Below are positions 9,170 to 19,846 of a stretch of 64,000 bases of DNA, one piece after another. How positions within the stretch are numbered: position 1 is the first letter of the stretch; each line of letters starts with the position of its first letter. The notes under the pieces are model-generated. The model searched no databases. It saw only the letters and a program-made list of their open reading frames with translations, and was not told the origin of the DNA. A program made the position numbers and the translations under genes. Source of the DNA: Microbulbifer variabilis (GTDB lineage Bacteria; Pseudomonadota; Gammaproteobacteria; Pseudomonadales; Cellvibrionaceae); assembly GCF_023716485.1 (NCBI RefSeq), contig NZ_CP092418.1:2401001-2465000 (forward strand), read 5' to 3'.

Positions 9170-10147
9170 ATGCCGTTTAAACAAATCCTACTTCCTCTTG
9201 ATGGCTCAGCTATCGCTGAAGAGGCCATCGCCCATGGAGTTATGCTGGCCCAGAACAGCGGTGCAAAAATACACCTTCTTCATGTACAAAATTCTGAAGA
9301 GCAGAGCATAGATCCGGTGGACTGGCGGCTGCGCAGAGTAGAGCTGCGTAGCTACCTCAACCGTTTGGCTGAGCCCATTTCGGAGCAGGGTATTACTGTA
9401 AGCCAGTCTGTGGTGGAGGGACGCCCAGCAGAGCAGATTGTAGAGTACTGCGATGAGGTCGATATCGATCTGATTGTACTCACTGCATACGGCAAGGGTG
9501 GCGTCAGCCGTTTCGACTTCGGCAGCACCGCCCAAAAGATTTTTAGTGGCTCTGGGCGGTCCTTCATCATAGTGCATCCGGGTTTAAAACCTCCGGCCCA
9601 GGAAAACATGGCTTACCGCCGTATTCTGGTCTCGATGGATGGTTCCTCTCATTCCGAGTGGGTTGCTTGCCAGGCGGCATCAATGATGCGTGGGCAAGAA
9701 ATGGAAATGATTCTGCTGCAAGTGATTGCTGTGCCAGATATGCCCCGCAAAATGCCGATCACCCGCGAAGAACACGCCACACGGGAAAAGTTTGTCGAAT
9801 GCAATCGACGCGCGGGTGAAGTCTGCTTGGAGGAGATGGCTCGCCAATTGGAAAACGGCATCAAAGTACGGCCCTTGCTGCTGGTTGCACAGAATGTCGC
9901 CGAGTGTATTTATGCCACTGCTGCGGAAGAGGATGTCGATCTGATTGCCATGAGCGCGCACGACTGGCAAACCGGTGAGCAACACGTAACGGGTACCGTC
10001 TGCCACTCCGTTATATCCCACAGTAACCTGCCGGTTCTGGTATTCCAGGATTTGCAGGAATCCCAATTACAGGCTCTGCGCGCTGACAACATAGCCTGCC
10101 AAATTCGCCACTCAACTCTTCCGGTAAGAAATGAAGCGCATCGATGA
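9170..10147 (+). CDS. Tandem universal stress protein (UspA family)
   Basis: A 325-residue cytoplasmic protein of two Usp domains (about 1-145 and 150-315). The first begins FKQILLPLDGSAIAEEAI and ends with the ATP-binding-type loop GKGGVSRFDFGSTAQKI. The second begins YRRILVSMDGSSHSEW and has a weaker loop (TGEQHVTGTVCHSV). ATG 9170 is chosen for the purine-rich GGTAGGGAG upstream and the correct domain start; an in-frame ATG at 9122 would add 16 residues. Its stop overlaps the ATG of the next gene (ATGA), so it is translationally coupled to the glucan synthase. Tandem Usp proteins are usual beside P-type ATPases in hypoxia or stress regulons. Confidence 0.9.
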   Translation: MPFKQILLPLDGSAIAEEAIAHGVMLAQNSGAKIHLLHVQNSEEQSIDPVDWRLRRVELRSYLNRLAEPISEQGITVSQSVVEGRPAEQIVEYCDEVDIDLIVLTAYGKGGVSRFDFGSTAQKIFSGSGRSFIIVHPGLKPPAQENMAYRRILVSMDGSSHSEWVACQAASMMRGQEMEMILLQVIAVPDMPRKMPITREEHATREKFVECNRRAGEVCLEEMARQLENGIKVRPLLLVAQNVAECIYATAAEEDVDLIAMSAHDWQTGEQHVTGTVCHSVISHSNLPVLVFQDLQESQLQALRADNIACQIRHSTLPVRNEAHR

Positions 10148-13100
10148 AATTGCGGTTTTGGAAAAAGCAGGGCGCTCGCCAGGGGTACAAGTTCTTTGTA
10201 CATGCAAAGTCCGAGCAAAGCGGTACTCAATCTGGGAGTACCGCCCACGGGATTGGTAACAATTCGAACCGGGATAATGAACAGCAGCGCCTGGAAGACA
10301 TAGCCGCGCTGGCCAAGCAGCACGCAAGCCCTGTCGGTACCGGTGGTGGCTACCGCTTGCGACTGCACTTGCGTCAGTTAGAAAAACATTTCGAGAAAAT
10401 CTATCGGCATCTCGCCACTAGGGTAGAGGCGGGCGAAAAAAGTACTCGCAGTGAAGAGTGGCTACTAGATAACCGCCATGTGGTCCAGGAGGCCCTGCAG
10501 TTGGTATGTGAGTCCCTGCCGGTGAACTACTTAAAGCAGTTGCCACAAGTTTCTGCCGAAGACGGCAGTGTCGACCTGCGTTTGCATGTCCTTGCCGATG
10601 CATTGATCACCGATTTCTCCCAACCCGTAGATATTCAATCCATTCACCTGTTGGTTGAGCACTACCAGGAGGATGCTGTTTTAACCACCGGCGAACTCTG
10701 GGCACTGCCCGCACTTTTGCGCCTTTGCCTATTGGAGCACTTGGCGCAGCTGGCCGAGGATGCCCTGGGAGGACATACCGCTACAGAAGAGGAACTCAGC
10801 GTTGGCATTGCCAGCGGTATCATTAGCCTGCGAGAGCTGCGCAGTTGTAACTGGCGGGATTTTGTTGAGTCCCTCAGCCGTGTAGAACATATATTGCGCA
10901 AAGACCCTGCAGGCGCCTACCGCCGAATGGATTTTGAAACCCGCGATAGATACCGGGATGTGATAGAAAAGCTGGCGCGTGGCAGTGGCAAAACTGAACA
11001 GCAGGTTGCCCAGTGTGTGGTGGAACTGAGCGACGTACAGGAAACCGATAAGCGCACCCGGCATGTGGGATACTACCTGATAGATGAAGGGCGTCCACAA
11101 CTGGAAACCCTGCTGGAATATCGCCCAGGCTTTCTGCAACGCCTTCATTGGCAGCTATTGCACAAGGCATCCAGGATATTCTTTTCCGGATTGGCACTTT
11201 TCTCGATTCCACCGCTACTTGCCCTTGCTGTTTATCTACTCTGGAGCGGTGCTTCTATCATTTTGACGTTATTGGTACTGCTGGTTACCGCAGTGCCAGT
11301 GGTCGGTATGGCCCTGGCTCTGGTCAACGGCTTGATTACCCACTGCTTGCCCCCGCGCCTGCTGGCAAAACTGGATTTTGATAAGGGCATATCCAGTGAA
11401 TACCGCACGGTTGTGGTTATGCCGGTACTATTTGCCGATGCGGAGGATATGCAAAGGATTCTCGAGTGTCTGGAAATCAATTTCCTCAACAACGGAGATA
11501 GGAATCTTGTTTACGCAGTTTTAAGTGATTTTGCAGACGCGGATACGCAAAGTACCAGTGAGGACACAGCACTATTAGAAATCGCCAAAGCATCTATTGA
11601 AACTCTGAACGAACGCCACAGGGTCGATGAGGGCAGATCACCGTTTTTACTATTACATCGTGAGCGTCGCTGGAATGCGTTGGAAAACTGCTGGATGGGC
11701 TGGGAGCGCAAGCGCGGCAAATTGATCGAATTCAACCGACTATTGTCGGGCAATGAGGAGCACAGTTTTACCACTTGTTTTGGCGATCGCAAACAACTGC
11801 AAGGCATTCGCTATGTCATCACTCTCGATGCCGACAGCCAGATGCCACCAGACACCGCACGACGCCTCGTTGGTGCCATAGCGCACCCACTCAATCGCGC
11901 AGTGGCCAACAGCAGCACACAAAGAGTGGTAGCAGGTTATGGATTTTTACAGCCCCGGGTGGAAACCGACCCGGCTAGCTCTGATGGAACCCTATTCAGC
12001 CAGATTTTTGCCGGTGATCGCACCGTAGACCTCTACACCCACGCCGTCTCGGATGCCTACCAGGACCTGTTCGGCGAGGCGATATTTACCGGTAAAGGAA
12101 TTTACGACCCGGAGGTTTTCTCCCAGACCCTGGCCGGGCATCTTCCAGAAAATGCCATCCTCAGCCACGATTTAATCGAAGGTGCCATCGGTGGTGTAGG
12201 GCTGCTGTCGGATGCAGTCTTCTATGAACAATACCCACCTAATGTTTTCGCCATGCTGCGCCGCTCGCACCGCTGGATTCGCGGTGATTGGCAGATACTT
12301 TCTTGGCTGGGCAAACGTGTACCGGTCGATAGCGGTGAACATGTCGACAACCCTTTACCGCCAATTCAGCGCTGGCAAATCGTCGATAATCTGCGTCGCA
12401 GCCTGGAAGCCCCCTGCCTGTTGGCACTTTTTCTGCTCGCCTGGAGCGGTTGGCTGCCGGGCCACGCCTGGGCTTGGACTTCGGCGCTACTTTTGTTGTC
12501 TTCCGCATCGGTATGGCAGGAATTACTATCGATGGTCTGGCGCAGCATCGCTGATCCCAGCCGCGCCCATCTTCATTTCCGGGGAGGGCCGGCGGTTCTA
12601 CAGCAGCGCTTTTTACACTGGCTGCTATCGCTGGTTCTGCTCCCGGTGCAAGCGATTAACGCGTTGGATGCGATCGTACGCACACTCTATCGGCTGCGCG
12701 TTTCCCACCGCCATTTGTTGCAGTGGACATCAGCGGCACATGTGAATCGCTCTGTCAGCAGTGCACTGACTGCGTTTGGCAGTTGGCGTGCGATGTGGGT
12801 TTCCCCACTGATCGCTCTATTGGTAACTGCAGGCTTGGCTTATTGGCTTCCCGCCAGTCTCTTACCTGCAGCACCGTTTTTGTTGGCCTGGCTCTTTGCA
12901 CCCCAACTTCTTCACCATATCAATTTACCGCGAGAGCTGGAGCCATCAGTTCTAACAGAAGAGGACAAGCGCGAGTTGCGTTTGCTAAGCCGGCGAACCT
13001 GGTTTTTCTTCGAACACTTTATGGGGCCTGACGATCACTGGCTGCCGCCAGATAATTATCAGGAAGAACCCCTGGCGGTCCTGGCCCGGCGTACATCCCC

Positions 13101-16100
13101 CACCAATATCGGGCTGGGCTTGCTCTCTATTCTCAGCGCCTACGATTTTGGTTACGTTGATCTCAGCCTGCTATTAGCTCGACTCAACAACAGCTTCGAC
13201 CGTATGCGCGGACTGGAGCGCTATCGTGGACACTTCCTCAACTGGTATGAAACCCGCGAACTACACCCGCTCAACCCCCGCTATGTCTCCACCGTGGATA
13301 GCGGCAACCTGGCCGGCAGCTTACTAACCCTGGCCTCCGGCCTGGAATCCCTAAAAAGTGAACCACTGAGTGGACGCCAGCTGGTACTGGGGATCACCGA
13401 TACCCTCGATGCCATGGCAGAAACCCTGCAGCCGGTCGATACGGACTCCGCCCCCAACGAAATCCGTGAGATCAACGCGCAGCTAGCGCAGTTTCGCCAA
13501 CGTTTACAAGCCGGCGCGGAGCACAATCGCTGGTGGCAAACCATCGACGATATCTATGAGAGAGATGTACCCTGGCTACAGAAGCAGATGCTGGCGCTGA
13601 TCGAGGGTGACGAAAAAAATTTTAGTGCAGAGGATCTCGGTCGACTACGCCAATGGCTCGATGAACTGCACCGCCATGCAGTGGCCGCGAGGCGCTATCA
13701 GGAGGCGCTCGAACCCTGGCTGCGACTTATGCAGGTACCACCCAAAGTCTGCCGGGAGGGTGTGAAGCATGTCAGAAAAGCTTATCTCGCCCTGGCAGAT
13801 ACTTTGAAAATCCCGGTTTCCTTATCGACCATGCCAGACTTTTGCGATGCTGCAGAGCAACAACTGCTGCAACTGCAAAAACACCTCGCTGCAGAACCAC
13901 AAGAGCACGATGAAGCCGCCTCTTGGTGTGAAAAAATGCACAGCGCACTGGAAAGCGCACGGGAAAATGCCGCCAGTTATTGCCGAGACATCACCAGCCT
14001 TTCCACCAGGGCACTCAACTGGGTGGAAGAGATGGATTTCGCCTTCCTCTACGATCGCGATCAGCATCTATTTCATATCGGTTACAACATTACCGATGCT
14101 GCACTTGACGCCAACCACTACGATTTACTCGCCTCAGAATCTCGTCTGACCGGCTTCCTCGCTATTGCCAAAGGCGATGTACCGGCGCGCCACTGGCGCC
14201 ACCTTGAGCGACCATTTCGGCACCTTCATCGCCGGGTGGTGTTGATGTCTTGGAGTGCGACCCTGTTTGAGTATTTAATGCCGCGGCTGTTTATGGAAAC
14301 GCCAGAGCACAGTTTGATAGGGCGGGCCTGCCGCAATGCCATTGAAGTGCATCGCAAGTTTACCGGCCGCTTCGAACTACCCTGGGGTATCGCCGAATCC
14401 GGTTACTACGAACTGGACAGCCAATTGCACTACCAATACCGTGCCTTTGGAGTGCCCGGCATCGGTTTTCGTCGCGACCTCGGTGAACGCCTGGTTATAG
14501 CGCCTTATGCTTCCATGATGGCACTACCATTCGATGCCGCAGGGGTTATGGAGAATCTGCGCCAGCTTCGTGCCGAAGGTGGTTACGGCCAGTTCGGTTT
14601 GTATGAAGCGATTGACTACGGCCGTACGGCCAAAGCTATACCTCGACGCGCACGCACTGTGCGCTCCTATATGAGCCACCACCAGGGCATGATCCTGCTG
14701 GCCATTAATAACTACCTCCACGACGACATAATGCAACAACGCTTCCACAGCGATGTGCGCATTGCCGGCCTGACGCCACTACTGCACGAACGCCTGCCCA
14801 CCGCGCGGCCGGCCCTAAGACCCTGGCAGCAGCCGGGGCTACAGCGCAGTTTCCACGCCGAGGGAGCCCTGCAGAGCTGGTCTGCTCTTCCGGGGAGACC
14901 CTATCCGCAATTCAACCTGCTCTCTAACGGCCACCACACCCTGCTGCTCGGAGCAGATGGTTCAGGTGGCAGCTATTGGCACAATCTTGCCCTGACACGC
15001 TGGCAGCCAGATCCGACCCAACACCAGGGCGGACACTGGAATTATGTCCGCGATCTGGACAGCGGCGAGCTGTTTTCTGTGGGGCTCGCCCCCTGTGGCG
15101 GAGACGCCGGCCACTGTATGGCCAACTTCTCACCACAGGAAGTAGAGTTCCAGCGCCGTGAAGCTGAGTTATTCTGCCGCTTACACATTGCCCTCAGTTC
15201 CCAGCATGACTTAGAAGCTCGCCGACTGGTGATCAAAAATGAAAGCAATCGCAGCCGCCACCTGCTGCTGGCGGATTATGCCGAGGTGGTGCTGGCGCCA
15301 GAACGCGATTACCAGCGTCATCCCGCCTTTGCCAAACTGTTTGTGGAGAGCCAGTACCTGTCCGATGAGCAGGTAATGCTCTATCGAAGGCGGCCTCGCA
15401 GCGGCGAGGAAAAACCGATCTATCTGGCCCACTGCGCATTGGTTTCTGCCGATGTAAGTCACCAGCTGGGCTGGGAAACCGACCGGGTACGTTTCCTCGG
15501 CCGCGGCGGGTCCCCGGCAAGGCCTCTGGCCCTGCAACGAGGCCTGGAAGGCTTCACGGGAACCACAGGCCCTGTATTAGACCCGGTAATTGCCTCAGCC
15601 CAGGAAATTTCTATTTCGCCTCATTCTGAAGTCGAAGTGATCTATCTGACTGGCGCCAGCAAGTCACGCCGGGAGTTGTTGGCTGTGTTGCGCTCTTATC
15701 GCTCGCGGCCCAAGGCACGCTGGGTATACGACCTGGCGCGAATGCAGTCTGAACAGGAGTTACACAACCTGCGTATCCCCGCGGCAGACGTCTACTGGAT
15801 GATGGAGTTGCTCTCCGCTGTGCTAGCTCCCTCCGGCGGGCTTCGCGCCTCTTCCCGAGTATTGGCCCGCAGTCATCATATTCAGCGTTGCCTGTGGAGC
15901 CGTGGCATCTCCGGAGATAACCCAATCCTGTTACTGCAGGTGCGCAGTGAGCAGGGCATTGATTTTGCCGAGCCCATTCTTCAAGCCCACACTCTCTGGA
16001 GCGGCCGCGGCCTGGCTATAGACCTGGTTATTGTCGATGAGGATTCCGCCGGTTATTCCCAGCAGACCCGCGACAGGTTACAGGAGATGATCGCCGATAT

Positions 16101-18798
16101 TCGCGGTCGTACTATGCGCAAACTAAACGGCTCAGTGGTGATGGTGCCAGGCCAGGAGCTGCCAGAGTCTGATCGTATGGGCCTTTTGGCTGCAGCACGG
16201 GTATTACTCGATTCCTCAGCAGGGCCAGTGGCCACACAGCTGGAGAATAGTGCCACCGCACTACAGGCTCAGATGCAGCCGCTACCTCCTTTTGTACCGG
16301 TGCAATCTGCAGGTTATGTCCAGTTACCAACACCAGCCCTGCAACGCCCAAATGATCTTATATTTGATAATGGCCTGGGCGGTTTTTCAGCGGATGGGCG
16401 CGAGTACATCCTGCATCTACAAGCAGGCAAGCCGGAAGAACCGGGCCAGCGCCCTCCAGCACCCTGGGTAAATATCATCGCTAATCCCAACTTCGGTTGT
16501 CTGGTATCCGAAGGGGGCTCCTGTTGTACCTGGAGTGGCAACAGTGGTGAACACCGGCTGACCGCCTGGAATAACGATCCGGTCCGCGACCCAAGTGGTG
16601 AAACCCTCTACCTACGCGATGAAGAGAGCGCCCAGGTTTGGTCGCCAACCCCGGCCCCGCGACCCGCCGAGACCGACTATCAGGTAAGGCATGGGGCAGG
16701 TTACACCGAGTATCGCCATAACAGCCACGGCCTTGAGCAGTCCTGGCGTATTACGGTCGATCGCACTGCTCCGGTGAAAATTGGCCGGCTGACATTGAAA
16801 AATGGCTGGAACAGGCCACGCCGCTTAACGGCCACCTACTACGTGGAGTGGGTAATGGGACTGACCCGCGGCAACAGTTGGGCTCATCAGGTCAGTGAGT
16901 TCATACCAGAAAGCAATACGTTATTGGCCCGCAACGCCTTTGTCCCGGATGCCAAACCCGGTGTCGCCTTCCTGACTGCCAGCCTGCCACCTCACGGTCT
17001 GACCACAGATCGGCATGAGTTTATTGGTAGTACCGGGAGCCCACAGGCACCGGAGGCACTGTTTCGGATTGGCCTCTCCGGAAGGGTGCAGTCTGGCGGC
17101 GACCCTTGCGCCGCTTATCAAGTCCATATTGATCTGGCTATCGGCGAAACCCAACACATTTATTTTGTGATGGGGGAGGGGATTGATCGTGCCCAGGCAT
17201 TGGATTTGGCCGGTGAATTCCGGGATCCACAAAGAGCCGCAAACTCCCAGGCCGAGTTCGAACAGTTTTGGGAGAATTATCTGGGTTCTGTTCAGGTGCG
17301 AGTGCCCGATAAGGCCACCGAGCTGATGGTAAACCGCTGGCTACCTTATCAAACCCTGGCCTGCCGCCTCTGGGGCCGCAGCGGCTTCTATCAATCCAGT
17401 GGTGCCTTTGGTTTCCGCGATCAGCTTCAGGATGTACAGGCACTGCTGTGGACACATCCCGATTGGACACGCCAACATATTTTGCGCACTGCCTCACGCC
17501 AGTTCCAGGATGGAGATGTACTGCACTGGTGGCATGAAAATCCCTTACGCGGTGTGCGCACCCGCTGCTCCGACGACTTATTGTGGCTGCCATTTGTTAC
17601 AGCCCAATACATTCGCACCACGGGTGATTACCAAATCCTGGATGAACCGGTCAGCTATCTTGCTGGGGCACCACTGGGCAAAGATGAGCACGAACGCTAC
17701 GCCGAGTTTGAAAGCAGCGATGAATCCGGGTCTCTTTACGAGCACTGCTGCCGCGCAATTGAGCGCGCCGGCGCAGTAGGACCGCACGGGCTACCGGTAA
17801 TCGGCAACGGCGACTGGAACGACGGCTTCAGCCGTATCAGTACCACCGGCCGCGGTGAGAGTGTATGGATGGGCTGGTTTTTACTGCGAGTTTGTCGGGA
17901 TATGGCGCCCCTGTGCGACTACATCGGCGATTCTGCACTGGCGGAATATTACCGTCAGCTGGGAGAAAATTTCCGTCAGCAGGTAGAAGACAGCGGCTGG
18001 GACGGCGCCTGGTATCGGCGCGCTTATTACGATGACGGCTCGCCGATTGGTTCTAAGGACAGCGATGAATGCAAAATCGACCTGATTGCACAAACCTGGT
18101 CGGTGCTATCCCAGCAGGAACCCACTGAGCGATCCCGCAAAGCGATGGAATCGGCCGACCAGCACCTGGTAAACGAGTGCGCCCGGCAAATACTGTTGCT
18201 TAAGCCACCGTTTAACAAAACCAAGAAGGACCCCGGCTATATCAAAGGTTATCCACCGGGAATTCGTGAAAACGGTGGCCAATACACCCACGCCGCCACA
18301 TGGGCCGTCTGGGCCGCGGCCGGACTCGGACAGAGCGAGCGGGCTTGGCATTACTTTAATTTGTTAAACCCAATTACCCACACCGATACCCTTGAAGGCG
18401 TAAAGCGCTATCGCACAGAGCCCTATGTATTAGCCGGCGATGTCTACGGCGTGGCCCCCCATGTGGGGCGCGGTGGCTGGACTTGGTATTCCGGAGCGTC
18501 CGGCTGGCTGTATCGCAGTGCACTAGAGGCATTACTTGGGGCAAAAATTCTTGATGGCGATCACTTGGTGATCGAACCCTGCCTACCGCAAACCTGGCAT
18601 AACTATCACTTATCGCTGCGCTTTGGCAGCAGTCGCTATGAGATCGACATCAGTAATTGCGGTGGCTGTCCGCGAGAGATCGAATCACTGACGCTGGATG
18701 GAGAAAGACTCACTTCAGGAGAAATTCCGTTAAAAGACAGCGGCCAGGAGCATCAGGTAGCTTTAGTATTCAAGCCTGTTTTTAATCCCCCCAAATAA
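10144..18798 (+). CDS. ndvB: Cyclic beta-1,2-glucan synthase-like protein (NdvB type)
   Basis: A 2884-residue inner-membrane polymerase. Family members elongate beta-1,2-glucan from UDP-glucose, cut it by phosphorolysis and close the ring, exporting an osmoprotective periplasmic glucan. Visible: a soluble N-terminal region; membrane segments at about 345-410; a GT84 domain with ITLDADSQMP (about 560) and RSHRWIRGDWQ (about 707); further membrane segments at about 770-940; a glycoamylase-like region (about 960-1560) with MSHHQGMILLAI; and two C-terminal carbohydrate-binding plus GH94 phosphorylase parts (about 1600-2880) with GNGDWNDGF carrying the probable catalytic Asp near 2556. Length matches rhizobial NdvB (about 2830). 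The substrate linkage is inferred. No frameshift seen. Confidence 0.93.
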   Translation: MKLRFWKKQGARQGYKFFVHAKSEQSGTQSGSTAHGIGNNSNRDNEQQRLEDIAALAKQHASPVGTGGGYRLRLHLRQLEKHFEKIYRHLATRVEAGEKSTRSEEWLLDNRHVVQEALQLVCESLPVNYLKQLPQVSAEDGSVDLRLHVLADALITDFSQPVDIQSIHLLVEHYQEDAVLTTGELWALPALLRLCLLEHLAQLAEDALGGHTATEEELSVGIASGIISLRELRSCNWRDFVESLSRVEHILRKDPAGAYRRMDFETRDRYRDVIEKLARGSGKTEQQVAQCVVELSDVQETDKRTRHVGYYLIDEGRPQLETLLEYRPGFLQRLHWQLLHKASRIFFSGLALFSIPPLLALAVYLLWSGASIILTLLVLLVTAVPVVGMALALVNGLITHCLPPRLLAKLDFDKGISSEYRTVVVMPVLFADAEDMQRILECLEINFLNNGDRNLVYAVLSDFADADTQSTSEDTALLEIAKASIETLNERHRVDEGRSPFLLLHRERRWNALENCWMGWERKRGKLIEFNRLLSGNEEHSFTTCFGDRKQLQGIRYVITLDADSQMPPDTARRLVGAIAHPLNRAVANSSTQRVVAGYGFLQPRVETDPASSDGTLFSQIFAGDRTVDLYTHAVSDAYQDLFGEAIFTGKGIYDPEVFSQTLAGHLPENAILSHDLIEGAIGGVGLLSDAVFYEQYPPNVFAMLRRSHRWIRGDWQILSWLGKRVPVDSGEHVDNPLPPIQRWQIVDNLRRSLEAPCLLALFLLAWSGWLPGHAWAWTSALLLLSSASVWQELLSMVWRSIADPSRAHLHFRGGPAVLQQRFLHWLLSLVLLPVQAINALDAIVRTLYRLRVSHRHLLQWTSAAHVNRSVSSALTAFGSWRAMWVSPLIALLVTAGLAYWLPASLLPAAPFLLAWLFAPQLLHHINLPRELEPSVLTEEDKRELRLLSRRTWFFFEHFMGPDDHWLPPDNYQEEPLAVLARRTSPTNIGLGLLSILSAYDFGYVDLSLLLARLNNSFDRMRGLERYRGHFLNWYETRELHPLNPRYVSTVDSGNLAGSLLTLASGLESLKSEPLSGRQLVLGITDTLDAMAETLQPVDTDSAPNEIREINAQLAQFRQRLQAGAEHNRWWQTIDDIYERDVPWLQKQMLALIEGDEKNFSAEDLGRLRQWLDELHRHAVAARRYQEALEPWLRLMQVPPKVCREGVKHVRKAYLALADTLKIPVSLSTMPDFCDAAEQQLLQLQKHLAAEPQEHDEAASWCEKMHSALESARENAASYCRDITSLSTRALNWVEEMDFAFLYDRDQHLFHIGYNITDAALDANHYDLLASESRLTGFLAIAKGDVPARHWRHLERPFRHLHRRVVLMSWSATLFEYLMPRLFMETPEHSLIGRACRNAIEVHRKFTGRFELPWGIAESGYYELDSQLHYQYRAFGVPGIGFRRDLGERLVIAPYASMMALPFDAAGVMENLRQLRAEGGYGQFGLYEAIDYGRTAKAIPRRARTVRSYMSHHQGMILLAINNYLHDDIMQQRFHSDVRIAGLTPLLHERLPTARPALRPWQQPGLQRSFHAEGALQSWSALPGRPYPQFNLLSNGHHTLLLGADGSGGSYWHNLALTRWQPDPTQHQGGHWNYVRDLDSGELFSVGLAPCGGDAGHCMANFSPQEVEFQRREAELFCRLHIALSSQHDLEARRLVIKNESNRSRHLLLADYAEVVLAPERDYQRHPAFAKLFVESQYLSDEQVMLYRRRPRSGEEKPIYLAHCALVSADVSHQLGWETDRVRFLGRGGSPARPLALQRGLEGFTGTTGPVLDPVIASAQEISISPHSEVEVIYLTGASKSRRELLAVLRSYRSRPKARWVYDLARMQSEQELHNLRIPAADVYWMMELLSAVLAPSGGLRASSRVLARSHHIQRCLWSRGISGDNPILLLQVRSEQGIDFAEPILQAHTLWSGRGLAIDLVIVDEDSAGYSQQTRDRLQEMIADIRGRTMRKLNGSVVMVPGQELPESDRMGLLAAARVLLDSSAGPVATQLENSATALQAQMQPLPPFVPVQSAGYVQLPTPALQRPNDLIFDNGLGGFSADGREYILHLQAGKPEEPGQRPPAPWVNIIANPNFGCLVSEGGSCCTWSGNSGEHRLTAWNNDPVRDPSGETLYLRDEESAQVWSPTPAPRPAETDYQVRHGAGYTEYRHNSHGLEQSWRITVDRTAPVKIGRLTLKNGWNRPRRLTATYYVEWVMGLTRGNSWAHQVSEFIPESNTLLARNAFVPDAKPGVAFLTASLPPHGLTTDRHEFIGSTGSPQAPEALFRIGLSGRVQSGGDPCAAYQVHIDLAIGETQHIYFVMGEGIDRAQALDLAGEFRDPQRAANSQAEFEQFWENYLGSVQVRVPDKATELMVNRWLPYQTLACRLWGRSGFYQSSGAFGFRDQLQDVQALLWTHPDWTRQHILRTASRQFQDGDVLHWWHENPLRGVRTRCSDDLLWLPFVTAQYIRTTGDYQILDEPVSYLAGAPLGKDEHERYAEFESSDESGSLYEHCCRAIERAGAVGPHGLPVIGNGDWNDGFSRISTTGRGESVWMGWFLLRVCRDMAPLCDYIGDSALAEYYRQLGENFRQQVEDSGWDGAWYRRAYYDDGSPIGSKDSDECKIDLIAQTWSVLSQQEPTERSRKAMESADQHLVNECARQILLLKPPFNKTKKDPGYIKGYPPGIRENGGQYTHAATWAVWAAAGLGQSERAWHYFNLLNPITHTDTLEGVKRYRTEPYVLAGDVYGVAPHVGRGGWTWYSGASGWLYRSALEALLGAKILDGDHLVIEPCLPQTWHNYHLSLRFGSSRYEIDISNCGGCPREIESLTLDGERLTSGEIPLKDSGQEHQVALVFKPVFNPPK

Positions 18799-18830
18799 CA
18801 ACGAAATACTTCACTATTAAATTTTTCAGT

Positions 18831-19384
18831 GTGGTCAGCAGGTTGCCTTATATGGCTTCAAATACGATCAATACAAAATTTTTTCTCACGATAGCTTTTA
18901 GCGTTCTACTTATTTTGGTTACCCCCACCATAATAACGACAGTGATTTACTGGTTTATTGGTAGTGATTTCTCAAACAGGGCAAAATCTGATGCGGACCG
19001 ACTTCTGGGAATAGCTAACTACTGTATTATTGCCCCACATAAAAGATCGGAGGCTGCATATTTTATCACCAATTTTAAACATGTAAATTTGAAGGAGGTT
19101 ATAAAGCAGGCTGTATATACTTCAAGTTATACTTGCCTTCACAGGAAGTTGGAAGTGGATTAGCCAGCGCAAGAAAACGAAATTACCACTTTGCTATTTA
19201 TAATAGTGATGCCATGTATTATTGGAGCCTCAGGGAAGATAGGTTTATTAAATCTCCCGACTATGTATATATAGCTTTTCAGCAAATTCTGAAAGTCTAC
19301 TCCATGTACAATGGGAGGCCAGATATTTTAGGAAAGGGTGGCTTTTCGCAACCATCATGGGATTATTATGATTGCCCCCATTGA
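18831..19384 (+). pseudogene. Frameshifted gene for an unknown membrane-anchored protein
   Basis: Reading begins near 18831-18852 with an N-terminal membrane segment (FFLTIAFSVLLILVTPTII) followed by DFSNRAKSDADRLLG, in one frame as far as about 19085. The sensible protein then continues in the frame one base back from about 19082 (FEGGYKAGCIYFKLYLPSQE), through YHFAIYNSDAMYYW and FIKSPDYVYIAFQQI to the stop at 19382. The two halves join without a gap, so one gene has suffered a single indel near 19080-19090. I do not recognise the family. A sequencing error is the main alternative. Confidence 0.6.
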
Positions 19385-19846
19385 AAAGAAAGCATTATTG
19401 AACTTATCCCAGTTCTGACCGGGTCTAGCAGTTTTCGCTTTTTCATTGGTAGCACCAAGCCTTTCTTTGAAAATTTAGTGAACTTCGCTGTCTGAATACC
19501 ACTCATGCTCTTAGTGTCATGATGAAGCGCCAACCGCCTCAGTAGTGATTTTTCTTTCCTTGCGAGTTTAGAAATTGGCAAGATACCCAAAAGACGCATT
19601 GATGATCCAGTGTTCCGAACCAATACTCGCCCAAGGAAGGTGTTAAATTACTTGAGTTCGCTGGGTTTTTTGGCGGGCAGACGTGTGTCACTTATGTTAG
19701 CAATCTAGGTAGCTCTTCATATTTAAAGCATGGGTTGGACTTCGTTATAGAAACCGGGGGATTACTTACAAAGAACTTTTTGGCTGAAATCTAGTCAGAT
19801 CTGGAACCGCGCAAGCCAACAGGTCAGATCTTTTCTTTTTGGGTGC
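19385..19846. other. Degenerate intergenic stretch
   Basis: No intact gene is visible. The minus strand of 19366-19623 is open and lysine/arginine-rich (LARKEKSLLRRLALHHDTK), which might be the end of a dead transposase, but I cannot assign it. On the plus strand at about 19650-19794 a reading GFFGGQTCVTYVSNLGSSSY continues to a stop without a start codon and looks like a gene tail. Both are probably remnants. Confidence 0.3.
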
